NCBI GenBank assembly: GCA_035629935.1
Contig: DASQLQ010000031.1
Location: forward strand, 4,259 to 68,258
DNA length: 64,000 nt
Direction: 5' to 3'
Origin: DASQLQ01 sp035629935
GTDB taxonomy: Bacteria; Actinomycetota; CADDZG01; WHSQ01
Of the stretch, positions 8,371 through 16,812 are shown piece after piece. Under the pieces are notes generated by a model. It was not told where the DNA came from. It ran no database searches and was given only the letters and a program-made list of their open reading frames with translations. A program made the translations under genes and the position numbers. Positions within the stretch are counted from its first letter, which is position 1; every line of letters starts with the position of its first letter.

Positions 8371-9357
8371 TTAAGCGGGTTCCAGGACCCTGGCATCGTC
8401 GGGTGCCAGCTCGATCCCCACCGCTCGGCTCCCACGGGTGCTCGCGATGCCCATCCAGGCGATCGTCGCTGTGAGAACTAGCAAGCCGACCCACTGCGAG
8501 CTCGTGAGGGTGGCATCGAACGCGAGGTAGTTCACCGTTACGGCTGTCACAGGGAAGCTCAGCTCGGCCAGCGTTGCCGCCGACGCCGGCGTCTCGCGTA
8601 ACCCGCGGTAATAGAACAACAAGGCGATCAAGCCTGGGATGAGAGCCAGAAGAAGAAGGGTGAATGCTTCTCTCCCCGTGATCGAGCCGACGAGAGAGGT
8701 CTCGCTCCGCACGAGGAGTATCAGCGCCGTCGCCGGCAAGCCGACCGCGAAGCGCAAGGCGGTCAATTCTGCGAACGCAACCTTTGCCGTCAGGAACCGA
8801 CCGAGCACTGTTCCAAGCCCCCAGAGGAGAGCAGCGCCGGTTGCCAGCGCTGCTGGGGCGATGGCGGAAACACTTGCTTGGCCGGGGTCGGGGAAAGCGA
8901 TCAGGTACGCACCCACTAGAGCGAGAATGAAATAGACCCCGTATCTTGGTAACAACCTCTCGCCGAGAAGCAAGGAAGCACCTGCCACGGCGAAGATCGG
9001 TTGCAGCTTCTGCAGCAACAACGGGGTGTTCGGATCTCCGTAAACGAAGGCTTGCGTGAACAGCACGGTGGCGAGAGCCGATGCCCCTGCTCCGATGAAG
9101 ATGAGCGCCGCCCAGTCTCGCGGGCCGAACGCTTTCACTGCCTTCCGCGCTCGCCACAAGAGAGGAAGTGTGATCAGCACAAGGATCACGTGTTCGGCGA
9201 ACACCACTACGGACGCGGGCAGTTCGAAGGCAAGTCCTCGCCTCAGGAGCCCGTCGCTGCCCCACAGGGCCGCGCCCATTGCAACGAGGAGGAATCCACT
9301 CGCGCCCACCTGTTGGGCAGAGATCCTGCCGGTTGCGCGCCGCTGGTCGGTGCTCAC
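8371..9357 (-). CDS. EamA/DMT-family transporter
   Basis: The 328-residue protein has about ten hydrophobic segments in two homologous halves, the layout of EamA drug/metabolite exporters of the inner membrane. The first segment begins near GASGFLLVAMGAALWGSDGLL and the halves each end with the glycine-rich LLLGERLLPRY/LVGAYLIAF type pattern. Members export amino acids, nucleobases or metabolites; the substrate cannot be told from sequence. The start codon is followed by a 17-residue polar leader. It is monocistronic and ends in the conserved hairpin copy B. Confidence 0.85.
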   Translation of the reverse strand: MSTDQRRATGRISAQQVGASGFLLVAMGAALWGSDGLLRRGLAFELPASVVVFAEHVILVLITLPLLWRARKAVKAFGPRDWAALIFIGAGASALATVLFTQAFVYGDPNTPLLLQKLQPIFAVAGASLLLGERLLPRYGVYFILALVGAYLIAFPDPGQASVSAIAPAALATGAALLWGLGTVLGRFLTAKVAFAELTALRFAVGLPATALILLVRSETSLVGSITGREAFTLLLLALIPGLIALLFYYRGLRETPASAATLAELSFPVTAVTVNYLAFDATLTSSQWVGLLVLTATIAWMGIASTRGSRAVGIELAPDDARVLEPA

Positions 9358-9401
9358 TGTGCCCCCCGCTTGGTCGCTCGCTCTGGTCGGGTCAGCCTAC
9401 G

Positions 9402-9812
9402 TCAGCCGTGTTGGTCGGGACCCGCCCGTTCTATGTCGATGAGGACCAAAACACGCTGGTCTTTTTCCATCGCAAGTCGATAGTCGTCCCAGTCTGGGTG
9501 CTCACCTGAGATGCGCCGGTAGTAGTCGACCAGGCCTTCCATGGCCTCGGGTAATTCCACGATCTTGACGGTGCCTTCGATCTGGACCCACTGGCCGAAG
9601 AATCGGTCATTGAAGACGCACACGGTTGCGCGTGGATCGCGACGAAGGTTCTTCACCTTGAAGGCGGTCTGTCGGCTGCTGATCACACCGTGATCTTCAT
9701 CATCCACACCGATCGTGATCGGCGATGTCTGAACGCCGCCGTCCGCCCGGTGGGTAACCAGAACCGCTCGATGGTTCTCTGCTAGGAACTCTCTTGCTTG
9801 GGCGATATCCAC
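9402..9812 (-). CDS. PPOX-class flavin/F420-dependent oxidoreductase
   Basis: The 136-residue protein has the split-barrel fold pattern of pyridoxamine-phosphate-oxidase-like enzymes: LAENHRAVLVTHRADGGVQTSPI at the N terminus, the SSRQTAFKVKNLRRDPRATVCVF phosphate-binding region, and WVQIEGTVKIVELP. The length and the ending match the short actinobacterial F420-dependent group (TIGR03618-like) better than PdxH. Such enzymes reduce small molecules using F420H2 or FMN; the substrate is unknown. It is a single gene on the minus strand between the EamA gene and the regX3-like gene. Confidence 0.82.
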   Translation of the reverse strand: MDIAQAREFLAENHRAVLVTHRADGGVQTSPITIGVDDEDHGVISSRQTAFKVKNLRRDPRATVCVFNDRFFGQWVQIEGTVKIVELPEAMEGLVDYYRRISGEHPDWDDYRLAMEKDQRVLVLIDIERAGPDQHG

Positions 9813-9845
9813 TCTCGTCTCCGTTCGTCGTTGCTATTCAGGAGA

Positions 9846-10526
9846 CTAGGGCACGAACTTGTAACCCAGACCTCGGATCGTGGTGATGTGCCGGGGAATG
9901 TGGGGATCGGGCTCGCACTTGGCCCGGAGGCGTTTGATGTGAACATCCAGTGTTCTCGTGTCGCCGAAATAGTCCGAACCCCAAACTTCGTCCATCAAGG
10001 TGTCTCTGCTAAGAACGAGGCCGGAGTTGCTCATCAACAGCTCCAAGAGCTCGAATTCTTTTCGCGGCAGGTGGACTTCCTGCCCGTTGACGGTTAGTTC
10101 GGCTCGACTGGGATCGAGCCTGATCCCACCGGCTTCGAGCACGCCCGTGCCCGTTCCCGTGGGGGCCGCGCTTCGTCGCATGATCGCCCGGATGCGTGCG
10201 ATCAGCTCTCTCGTTGAGAACGGTTTGGTCACATAGTCATCGGCGCCGAGCTCGAGCCCAACCACCTTGTCGACCTCGGAGTCTTTGGCAGTCAGGATCA
10301 GTACTGGGACGGTCGACGCCGTGCGGATCTGTTTACAGACGTCCTCCCCGCTGATCCCCGGAAGCATCAAGTCCAGAACGACGAGATCCGCCCCCGAGAC
10401 CTCGAATAACCGGAGTCCTTGGGTTCCGTCTCGGGCCCACGAGACTTCGTATCCCTCACGTTTGAGTTGGTATTCGAGTGCCTGCCCGATCCCTTCTTCA
10501 TCCTCGATCAAAAGGATCCTCGTCAT
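9846..10526 (-). CDS. regX3: OmpR/PhoB-family response regulator of the Pho regulon
   Basis: The 226-residue protein has a receiver domain (acidic pocket Glu8-Asp9, phospho-acceptor Asp52 in VVLDLMLPG, Thr79, Lys101 in VTKPF) and a winged-helix output domain ending RGLGYKFVP. It is the partner of the kinase whose gene overlaps its start. Both lie just downstream of phoU-pstBACS in the same direction, so it is the phosphate-starvation regulator (RegX3/PhoP/PhoB type) that binds repeats of the GTTCAC kind. Such repeats occur upstream of pstS at 16100-16140. Confidence 0.9.
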   Translation of the reverse strand: MTRILLIEDEEGIGQALEYQLKREGYEVSWARDGTQGLRLFEVSGADLVVLDLMLPGISGEDVCKQIRTASTVPVLILTAKDSEVDKVVGLELGADDYVTKPFSTRELIARIRAIMRRSAAPTGTGTGVLEAGGIRLDPSRAELTVNGQEVHLPRKEFELLELLMSNSGLVLSRDTLMDEVWGSDYFGDTRTLDVHIKRLRAKCEPDPHIPRHITTIRGLGYKFVP

Positions 10527-11665
10527 CAGGCGGGCTCGCGGAGTAGGGGAAGGTGGATCGTGAATGTCGACCCTTCACCGAGTTCGCTCGTCAGGCCAAC
10601 ATGGCCACTGTGCAGTTCGGTGACGTGCTTCACGATGGAGAGCCCCAGGCCGCTACCGCCGTTCTCCCGTCCTCGTCCCTCGTCGACGCGGTAGAAACGC
10701 TCGAAGACCCTTCCCTGGTCCCGCAGCGGGATCCCAGCCCCGGTGTCCGACACTCGGACGATCGCCTCTTCGTCTTCCGCGTGCACCTCGATGGAAACCG
10801 TTCCTCCAGTGTCCGAGTAACGGATCGCGTTGTCGACGAGATTCTTGACGAGTAGGCCCAGCTGTTGCCGGTCTCCTCGAACGGCCACCTTGTCGCCCAG
10901 ATACGTGACGAGTTTGACGCCACGCCGCTCGGCGAGAGTGTCGAGAACCTCCAGCTCACCGCGGGCAACCTCTATCAGATCGATGCTTTCCGTCTTCAGA
11001 TACGAGGGATCCTCAACGCGTGTCAGGTCGAGGAGGTCGCGCGTCAGAGTGCTCAAGCGTTCCGCTTCTCGGATCAATTGTTCGGAGAAACGTTCTGCGG
11101 CAGGTACATCATGGGGTAGAGCGTTCCGTACTGCCTCGCCTAAAGCCATGAGCCCCGTGACCGGAGTTTTGAGCTCGTGAGAAGCGTTAACAACGAACTG
11201 GCGTCGGATCTGTTGAACCTGGGCCTCTTGGGTTACGTCCTGCAGGTAAACAACAACAGCACCGTTCTCCGTCATCGGTACTGCCCTCACGCGTACTGTC
11301 ATCCGTCGTGGCCACAGGCTGATCTCGGCTTCCGCGCTTTGCTGTTCAGCGATCGCCCTGCGCGCCAGCGAGAGCATTTCATCGGAACGGAGTCGAGCAG
11401 GTAATGAGTTCGGTGGGAGACCCAGCATCGATCGCGCAGCAGGGTTGGCCATCAGCGGCGTTAATGCATCGCTTAATACGACGACCCCCTCTCCCATCCG
11501 GTCGACGACCTCACCGACGTATCTCGGTGCGGACGGCTCGGCTTCATCTCGGCGGGTTTGGGTGATCGTCCCCGAGGTCCCTCGTTTCCGGAGAAGGGCG
11601 AGCGTAAGAAGAACGGTGACGACACCGAGACTTCCCGTGAGAGTCCAAGCAAGTGCTTCAGTCAT
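10526..11665 (-). CDS. senX3: Sensor histidine kinase of the Pho regulon
   Basis: The 379-residue protein has one N-terminal membrane segment (about residues 5-25), a PAS-like domain (about 50-150), a dimerisation domain with phospho-acceptor His163 in VNASHELKTPVTG, and an ATPase domain with N box (LVKNLVDNAIRYS), G1 (DTGAGIP), F box and G2 (GSGLGLSIVKH). The single membrane helix with cytoplasmic PAS matches SenX3/PhoR, which read phosphate status through PhoU and the Pst transporter rather than directly. Its stop overlaps the start of the regulator gene, so the two are translationally coupled. Confidence 0.9.
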   Translation of the reverse strand: MTEALAWTLTGSLGVVTVLLTLALLRKRGTSGTITQTRRDEAEPSAPRYVGEVVDRMGEGVVVLSDALTPLMANPAARSMLGLPPNSLPARLRSDEMLSLARRAIAEQQSAEAEISLWPRRMTVRVRAVPMTENGAVVVYLQDVTQEAQVQQIRRQFVVNASHELKTPVTGLMALGEAVRNALPHDVPAAERFSEQLIREAERLSTLTRDLLDLTRVEDPSYLKTESIDLIEVARGELEVLDTLAERRGVKLVTYLGDKVAVRGDRQQLGLLVKNLVDNAIRYSDTGGTVSIEVHAEDEEAIVRVSDTGAGIPLRDQGRVFERFYRVDEGRGRENGGSGLGLSIVKHVTELHSGHVGLTSELGEGSTFTIHLPLLREPA

Positions 11666-11680
11666 CGGCTCTACCGGCGC

Positions 11681-12373
11681 CTAACCCGCCGGTCGATGAT
11701 CGGATTCTGGGTGCGAGGCATCCGTGAACTCTTTGAATATGCCGGTGATGAGGAAATAAGTCTGCTCCCCGATATCGACTGCATGGTCACCGAAGCGTTC
11801 CAAGTATCGAGCAACCAAGATGAGGTTGGTCGCCCACTCGAAGGCTTCCTCGTCACCCGCGTATTGCTTCAGGTCGTCAAGCATCCCCCGGTTCAGGCGG
11901 TCGAGAGCATTGTCCTTGGCGGGGAGCTCTTCGGCGAGGTCGATATCTCTCTGAGCGAAGGCCGTTAGTGCTGAATCGAGCATGTCGCCGGCTCTGGCTC
12001 CCATCTCACGCAGCCGGTCCATCATCGGTGACGCCGCTGGATACGGGTGGTCGTTGAGTACGAACTTGGAGACGTTCACGCACAGGTCACCCATCCGTTC
12101 CACGTGCATGTTCGAGTGGAGGATCGCGCTCACGAGCCTCAGATCGCTTGCGACCGGGGCTTGAAGCGCCAAGACGTTGAGGATCCGCGTCTGCGTGGCC
12201 AGATAGATGTCGTCGACTCGGTCGTCGTCGGCAACGACGATCTGTGCCTTGTCCGAGTCGTTCGTCTCGAGTGCTTCGAGGACTCGATCCAGTTGTTGTC
12301 GGACCAAAGCTCCCTGTGCCAGGAGCGCGCTCTCTGCTCTGTCGAGTTCCTCGGAGAAGTTGATCCGTACCAT
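11681..12373 (-). CDS. phoU: Phosphate transport system regulator PhoU
   Basis: The chosen ATG overlaps the pstB stop (TGATG) and gives 230 residues beginning MVRINFSEELDRA; a longer frame reads antisense-like basic sequence and was discarded. The product is two PhoU three-helix bundles. Conserved metal-contact motifs are visible: HSNMHVERMGDLCVNVSK in the first half and NLILVARYLERFGDHAVDIGE in the second. PhoU links the PstSCAB transporter to the sensor kinase and represses Pho signalling when phosphate is ample. Confidence 0.93.
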   Translation of the reverse strand: MVRINFSEELDRAESALLAQGALVRQQLDRVLEALETNDSDKAQIVVADDDRVDDIYLATQTRILNVLALQAPVASDLRLVSAILHSNMHVERMGDLCVNVSKFVLNDHPYPAASPMMDRLREMGARAGDMLDSALTAFAQRDIDLAEELPAKDNALDRLNRGMLDDLKQYAGDEEAFEWATNLILVARYLERFGDHAVDIGEQTYFLITGIFKEFTDASHPESDHRPAG

Positions 12374-13212
12374 CAGCCGAACCTTCCTGTGATGTAGTCC
12401 TCGGTTCTGGTGTCTGTGGGGGTGGTGAAGATCTTCTCGGTTTCGTCGTACTCGACGAGCACCCCGGATGGTTGGATGCCGTCGTCTTCGGAACCTTGCA
12501 CGCTTAGAAACGCGGTCATATCCGAAACCCGCGCAGCCTGCTGCATGTTGTGCGTCACGATGATGATCGAGTAGTCCTCTTTGAGCGTGTGCATCAGATC
12601 TTCGATCTTCGTTGTTGCTATCGGGTCGAGCGCAGAACAAGGCTCGTCCATAAGGATCACATCGGGTTCGGTCGCCAAGGCGCGTGCGATGCACAGCCGT
12701 TGCTGTTGGCCACCGGAGAGTGCGGTTGCTTGACTCTTCAGCTTTCGCTTCACTTCCTCCCAGAGAGCCGCATCCTTGAGAGCCTTCTCTATGCGGCCGT
12801 CCAAGTCATCGGTCATCCTGTTGATCCGCAGTCCGAAGGCCACGTTGTCATAGATGGACTTCGGAAAGGGATTGGGCTGTTGGAACACCATGCCGATCCG
12901 CCGGCGCACCTCCACCGCATCTACCTCGGGTGCATAGAGATCGTGGCCTAGGAACCTCACCGTTCCCTGGACCTCGGCGGTAGGGATCAGATCGTTCATG
13001 CGGTTGAAGCAACGAATCAACGTGCTCTTCCCGCACCCCGAAGGACCTATCAACGCCGTGATCCGATTCGAGAACACATCTAGTGAGACTCCGGTTACGG
13101 CCGGGGTCCCCGAGTAGCTCACTGCAAGATCCCGCACTTCGAATACGGGCCGGCCGGTTTGGGGCGTTGCTTGGCTGCTGCTCAGTGCTGGGGCTGCGTG
13201 AAGCATCGTCAT
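12373..13212 (-). CDS. pstB: Phosphate ABC transporter ATP-binding protein PstB
   Basis: The ATG at 13212 overlaps the pstA stop (ATGA), is preceded by AAAAGG, and yields 279 residues; a frame extension upstream overlaps pstA and is not used. The ATPase has Walker A GPSGCGKST, Q loop, signature LSGGQQQR, Walker B VILMDEPCSALDP and the switch His in VTHNMQQAARVSD. Insertion FPKSIYDNVAFGLRI is typical for PstB. It drives phosphate uptake through PstC-PstA. The order pstS-pstC-pstA-pstB-phoU is the common actinobacterial one. Confidence 0.95.
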   Translation of the reverse strand: MTMLHAAPALSSSQATPQTGRPVFEVRDLAVSYSGTPAVTGVSLDVFSNRITALIGPSGCGKSTLIRCFNRMNDLIPTAEVQGTVRFLGHDLYAPEVDAVEVRRRIGMVFQQPNPFPKSIYDNVAFGLRINRMTDDLDGRIEKALKDAALWEEVKRKLKSQATALSGGQQQRLCIARALATEPDVILMDEPCSALDPIATTKIEDLMHTLKEDYSIIIVTHNMQQAARVSDMTAFLSVQGSEDDGIQPSGVLVEYDETEKIFTTPTDTRTEDYITGRFG

Positions 13213-14093
13213 CCTTTTCTGTCGTATCGGTTTCGTATGAGGATCGCTATCGCGTTCATCGTCAGAAGTACTGCGAGTAGGACGAGGATCGCCCCGGCAG
13301 CAAGGTCTTGGAACTCGGGTTGTGGGCGTCGAACCCAATCGAAGATCTGTATCGGCAGCGCCGAGTACGCGTCGAGGAGGTTGTCCGGCGTGAACGCGAC
13401 AAAGGCTGCTGCGCCGGCAACGAGAAGGGGGGCCGTCTCGCCGATTGCGCGCGAGAGACCGAGGATCGTTCCGGTCATGACTCCAGGGATCGCAATCGGC
13501 AGGACCTGCTTATAAACGGCCTCCCACCGCGTCGCCCCGAGGGCCATGGCTCCCAATCGGATCGACCTCGGGACTCCTCGAAGCGCCTCACGAGCTGCGA
13601 TGACGATCACCGGTAAGACCAACAGCGTCAGGGTCAAGGCTCCGGTGAGGAGACTGCGTCCGAAGTGAAGCGCCCGATAGAACAGGGCCAGACCGAGTAA
13701 CCCGTAGATGATCGAGGGGACGGCAGCCAGGTTGGCGATGTTGGTCTCGATGATCTCTGTGACCCGATTACGAGGAGCGAATTCCTCGAGGTAGATGGCC
13801 GCTCCCACGCCCACGGGAAAGGCGAAGAGGGTAACCAACCCCATCAACCAAACAGTACCAACGAGGGGGGGCCAGATCCCTGCTCGTGACGGGATGCGCG
13901 AAGCGAAGTTGCGGAGGAACGACCATCCGAGGACCGGCACGCCCTGGTCCAACACAGTCGCGAGGAGGACAACCAGAGCCAGGATCCCGAGGATCGTCGA
14001 CAACAGAAGGAACGTTGCTCCGACCTGCTCGCTCGCCCGGGCGATGAGGCGGCGGCTCGAAGTGAGTCGGACGTCCACGGTATCTAGGGCCAT
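13209..14093 (-). CDS. pstA: Phosphate ABC transporter permease PstA
   Basis: The start at 14093 overlaps the pstC stop (TGATG) and gives a 294-residue membrane protein; an extended frame would read antisense through pstC. Six hydrophobic segments are evident and the EAA loop reads AREALRGVPRSIRLGAMALGATRWEAVYKQVLP followed by the conserved GLSRAIGETAPLLVAG. It pairs with PstC to form the membrane channel of the high-affinity phosphate importer. Confidence 0.94.
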   Translation of the reverse strand: MALDTVDVRLTSSRRLIARASEQVGATFLLLSTILGILALVVLLATVLDQGVPVLGWSFLRNFASRIPSRAGIWPPLVGTVWLMGLVTLFAFPVGVGAAIYLEEFAPRNRVTEIIETNIANLAAVPSIIYGLLGLALFYRALHFGRSLLTGALTLTLLVLPVIVIAAREALRGVPRSIRLGAMALGATRWEAVYKQVLPIAIPGVMTGTILGLSRAIGETAPLLVAGAAAFVAFTPDNLLDAYSALPIQIFDWVRRPQPEFQDLAAGAILVLLAVLLTMNAIAILIRNRYDRKG

Positions 14094-15001
14094 CAGTAGA
14101 CCTCCCGGAACCGTTTCACCAAGCGCATGCTCAGGTAGTTCAGAAGAAGAGTCATGCAGAACAATGTTGCGCCCAAGGCGAAAATCGATCCGTACTCGAT
14201 CGAACCGCGCGACGCTTCGCCGCCCGCTACTTGGACTATGTAAGCGGTCATGGTTTGGACGCTCGCGCATGGGTTGAGAACGATCTGAGGTGTTGCCCCC
14301 GCGGCGATGGTGACGGCCATCGTTTCGCCGATAGCGCGAGAAATACCCAGGATCGACGCTGCCACGATCCCCGACAATGCTGCCGGAAAGACCACCTTCA
14401 GCGAGACGCTCAGTTTGGTCGCGCCGAGCCCATAGGCCCCGTCACGCAATGCTCTCGGGACGGCCCTCATGGCGTCCTCGGAAAGCGACGCGACCGTCGG
14501 CACGATGAAGATCCCCACAACGATGGCGGCGCTGGCCCAGTTGAAGATGCCGCATCCCTCATAGATGCGACGAAGAAGGTTCGGGGTGATGAAGTTGAGC
14601 GCGAAGTACCCGAACACCACGGTCGGGATCCCGGCCAGCATCTCGAGGACCGGCTTCACCACCCGCCGGACTCGGTTGGGCGCGTACTCGCTCAGATAGA
14701 TCGCCGTTCCGATCCCAAGCGGGCCTGCAATGAGCATTGCTCCGACGGTGATGATGAGAGTTCCCCAGACGAGCTCCAGGACACCGAAGGAGCCAGATTG
14801 AGGTGACCAGTTCGTTCCCGATATGTAGCCCCAGAGATTCACCTCTCTGAAGAACGCAACTGTGTCGGAGAGGAGGGAGTAGATGATCCCGGCCGTTACC
14901 GCAACACTGAGGGCCGCGCAGATGAAAAGCGCAACTCGCACGGTCCGTTCAACAGGACGCTTGCGAGTTGCGCTCAGATCGATCGTTAAGTCGTTCTGCA
15001 C
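14093..15001 (-). CDS. pstC: Phosphate ABC transporter permease PstC
   Basis: The 302-residue protein starts at a GTG preceded by GGGGGAAAG. Segments include an N-terminal helix (about residues 20-45), the PstC region FREVNLWGYISGTNWSPQSG facing outward, YLSEYAPNRVRRVVKPVLEMLAGIPTV, and the EAA loop ending GISRAIGETMAVTIAAGA. It forms the permease with PstA. Between pstS and pstC there are only 29 bases, consistent with one operon. Confidence 0.94.
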   Translation of the reverse strand: MQNDLTIDLSATRKRPVERTVRVALFICAALSVAVTAGIIYSLLSDTVAFFREVNLWGYISGTNWSPQSGSFGVLELVWGTLIITVGAMLIAGPLGIGTAIYLSEYAPNRVRRVVKPVLEMLAGIPTVVFGYFALNFITPNLLRRIYEGCGIFNWASAAIVVGIFIVPTVASLSEDAMRAVPRALRDGAYGLGATKLSVSLKVVFPAALSGIVAASILGISRAIGETMAVTIAAGATPQIVLNPCASVQTMTAYIVQVAGGEASRGSIEYGSIFALGATLFCMTLLLNYLSMRLVKRFREVY

Positions 15002-15030
15002 TACTTTCCCCCGGTCGTGGTGCTTGATGT

Positions 15031-16014
15031 TTAGCTACCGATGCGGCTTAGAGCCTCCTGGTTCGCCGTGTCGGCCTCTGCTGGTACCTCGATGTATCCA
15101 ACGGCCGCTGCGTATTCAGCGGCGTTATTCACCCAGAAGTCCATGAGAGCGGCGACCTCAGGTCGGTCGGCGGAGGCATTCGCGACGTAGATAAAGAGCG
15201 GTCGAGACAGCGGGTAATCGTTCGACTTCACCGTGTCCGTCGACGGCTCGACGCATCCGCTGTCGCCGTTGTCGACTTCAAGGGCCTTCAGTTGCTGAGC
15301 GTTCTCCTCGAAGTAGGCGAATCCGAAATACCCGATCGAACCTTGCTCACCCCCAACTCCTTGGACAAGGACGTTGTCGTCCGCGCTTTGAGTCATGTCA
15401 TCGCGTGTAGCAGGCTCTTCGGCGTCGGGGTCGACGACTTCTTCGGCGAAGTAGTCATACGTTCCTGAGTCGGGGTCGGGACCGAAGATCTTGATCGGCT
15501 CGTCCGGCCAGCTGGGGTCGACGTCGTTCCAGTTCGTAACCTTGCTCTTGGGCTGGTAGATCGAGGTGACCTGATCGAACGTGATGCAGTCGACCCAGTC
15601 GGTATCGGGGTGGGTAACGATGCTCAGACCGTCCACGCCGACCTGGAACTCGGTGTATTCGATGCCCGCCTTGGCGAGACAGTCGACCTCTTCCTCTTCG
15701 ATCGCTCGGGATGCGGTTGAGATATCTGTGTCGCCTGCACAGAAGGCCTCGAAGCCTCCGCCGGTGCCCGCGAATCCGACAGAAACCTTGACGTCGGGAT
15801 TCTCTATCTGAAAGTCCTCGGATACTGCCTGCGCGATGGGGAAAACAGTGCTTGATCCGTCGATCGCTATCTCGCCGGCCAAGCTCTCGGCGGTGCCTCC
15901 AGCGCCGGAGGTTTGGGTGCTTGCTTCTCCACAGGCGAAGCCGGTCAGGGCCATGATCGCGATGGCTACGCCGAGCTTCTTCGCGTTCTCGGCGGCTTTG
16001 GGTTGAGGTCTCAT
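15031..16014 (-). CDS. pstS: Phosphate-binding lipoprotein PstS
   Basis: The 327-residue protein has a signal peptide ending GFACGEAS, in which Cys28 is a plausible though not perfect lipobox cysteine. The mature domain is a periplasmic-binding fold with phosphate-contact motifs IDGSSTVFPIAQAVSEDF, GFAGTGGGFEAFCAGDTDIS and DPDSGTYDYFAEEV. It captures phosphate at the cell surface for PstCAB. It is the first gene of the operon, with AAGGAG before its ATG and four PHO-box-like direct repeats about 90-130 bases upstream. Confidence 0.94.
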   Translation of the reverse strand: MRPQPKAAENAKKLGVAIAIMALTGFACGEASTQTSGAGGTAESLAGEIAIDGSSTVFPIAQAVSEDFQIENPDVKVSVGFAGTGGGFEAFCAGDTDISTASRAIEEEEVDCLAKAGIEYTEFQVGVDGLSIVTHPDTDWVDCITFDQVTSIYQPKSKVTNWNDVDPSWPDEPIKIFGPDPDSGTYDYFAEEVVDPDAEEPATRDDMTQSADDNVLVQGVGGEQGSIGYFGFAYFEENAQQLKALEVDNGDSGCVEPSTDTVKSNDYPLSRPLFIYVANASADRPEVAALMDFWVNNAAEYAAAVGYIEVPAEADTANQEALSRIGS

Positions 16015-16099
16015 ACCTCTCGTTCTCCTTTCCTCTGCATTTCGTTGCGAACGCTACGGAGGAGAGGTGACGGGGCTGCGTCCCCTTCTTGAATTTCAG

Positions 16100-16140
16100 G
16101 TGAACGATCGGTGTGAACTTCAAGTGAACGGCAGATGAAT
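16100..16140 (-). promoter_or_regulatory. PHO-box-like direct repeats upstream of pstS
   Basis: On the minus strand four units follow in tandem: ATTCATCTGCC, GTTCACTTGAA, GTTCACACCGATC and GTTCACCTGAA. The repeats start 11, 11 and 13 bases apart. This matches the 11-base direct-repeat unit with GTTCACC core that actinobacterial PhoP/RegX3 regulators bind. The block lies between divergent pstS and the DUF47/Pit pair and could serve both. Binding is inferred. Confidence 0.7.
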
Positions 16141-16191
16141 CGGTTTAGATTGCCGCTGGACAGATCTCAATCAATCAACGGAGGAACCGAA

Positions 16192-16809
16192 TTGCGACTC
16201 CGCATCACCCCGCAAGACAGCTCGTTCTTCGAGCTGTTCGAGAAGCTCGCCGGGAAGGTGAGCGAAGGAGCCGCCGAGCTCCTCGATCTACTCAAGAACT
16301 ACAACGATCTGGATCGCAGGGTCGGCAAGATCCTGGATATAGAGCATCAGGGGGACGAACTGACGCACCAAGTGATGCGTCGGTTGAACACGTCGTTCGT
16401 AACCCCGTTTGATCGCGAAGATATCCACCAACTGGCGACCAACCTGGATGACGTCCTCGACCACATCGAGGCTGCCGCCGAATATCTCCAACTGCACAAG
16501 ATCGACCAGCCACTCCCACAGATGGTGTCGTTGGCCGAGACGCTGTTCGAAGCAGCCAGCAAGACTGCGGCAGCGATGCCCGGGCTGCGGAAGATGAAAG
16601 ATCTCGAGGAGTACTGGATCGAGATCAACCGTTTGGAGAACGAAGGAGACCGCTTCTATAGGCGAACGATCGCGGAGTTGTTCTCGGGCGACTACAAAGC
16701 GATGGACGTGTTGAAGTCGAAAGAGATCATCGAGGAGATCGAACAAGGCATAGATCGGCTGGAGGATGTCGCCAACACGGTTGAGACGATCACTCTGAAG
16801 CAGAGCTAG
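16192..16809 (+). CDS. DUF47 family phosphate transport accessory protein
   Basis: The TTG at 16192 is preceded by GGAGG at 7-base spacing and gives 205 residues, the usual length of the family; the upstream in-frame ATG lies inside the PHO-box repeats and is rejected. The protein is all-helical and PhoU-like: LRITPQDSSFFELFEKLA, DIEHQGDELTHQVMRRLNTSFVTPFDREDIHQLATNLDDVLDHIE and INRLENEGDRFYRRTIAELF carry the conserved acidic metal motifs. DUF47 proteins act with Pit phosphate permeases, and the pit gene follows after only three bases. Confidence 0.9.
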   Translation: MRLRITPQDSSFFELFEKLAGKVSEGAAELLDLLKNYNDLDRRVGKILDIEHQGDELTHQVMRRLNTSFVTPFDREDIHQLATNLDDVLDHIEAAAEYLQLHKIDQPLPQMVSLAETLFEAASKTAAAMPGLRKMKDLEEYWIEINRLENEGDRFYRRTIAELFSGDYKAMDVLKSKEIIEEIEQGIDRLEDVANTVETITLKQS

Positions 16810-16812
16810 GAG

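Noticed and set aside
11681..12694. Long N-terminal extension of PhoU
   Set aside because: The extra codons overlap pstB in another frame and are Arg/His-rich; the TGATG start fits operon coupling and family length.
16135..16191. ATG inside the PHO-box repeats as the DUF47 start
   Set aside because: It falls within the regulator-binding repeats and lacks a ribosome site; the TTG at 16192 has GGAGG at good spacing and gives the normal family length.
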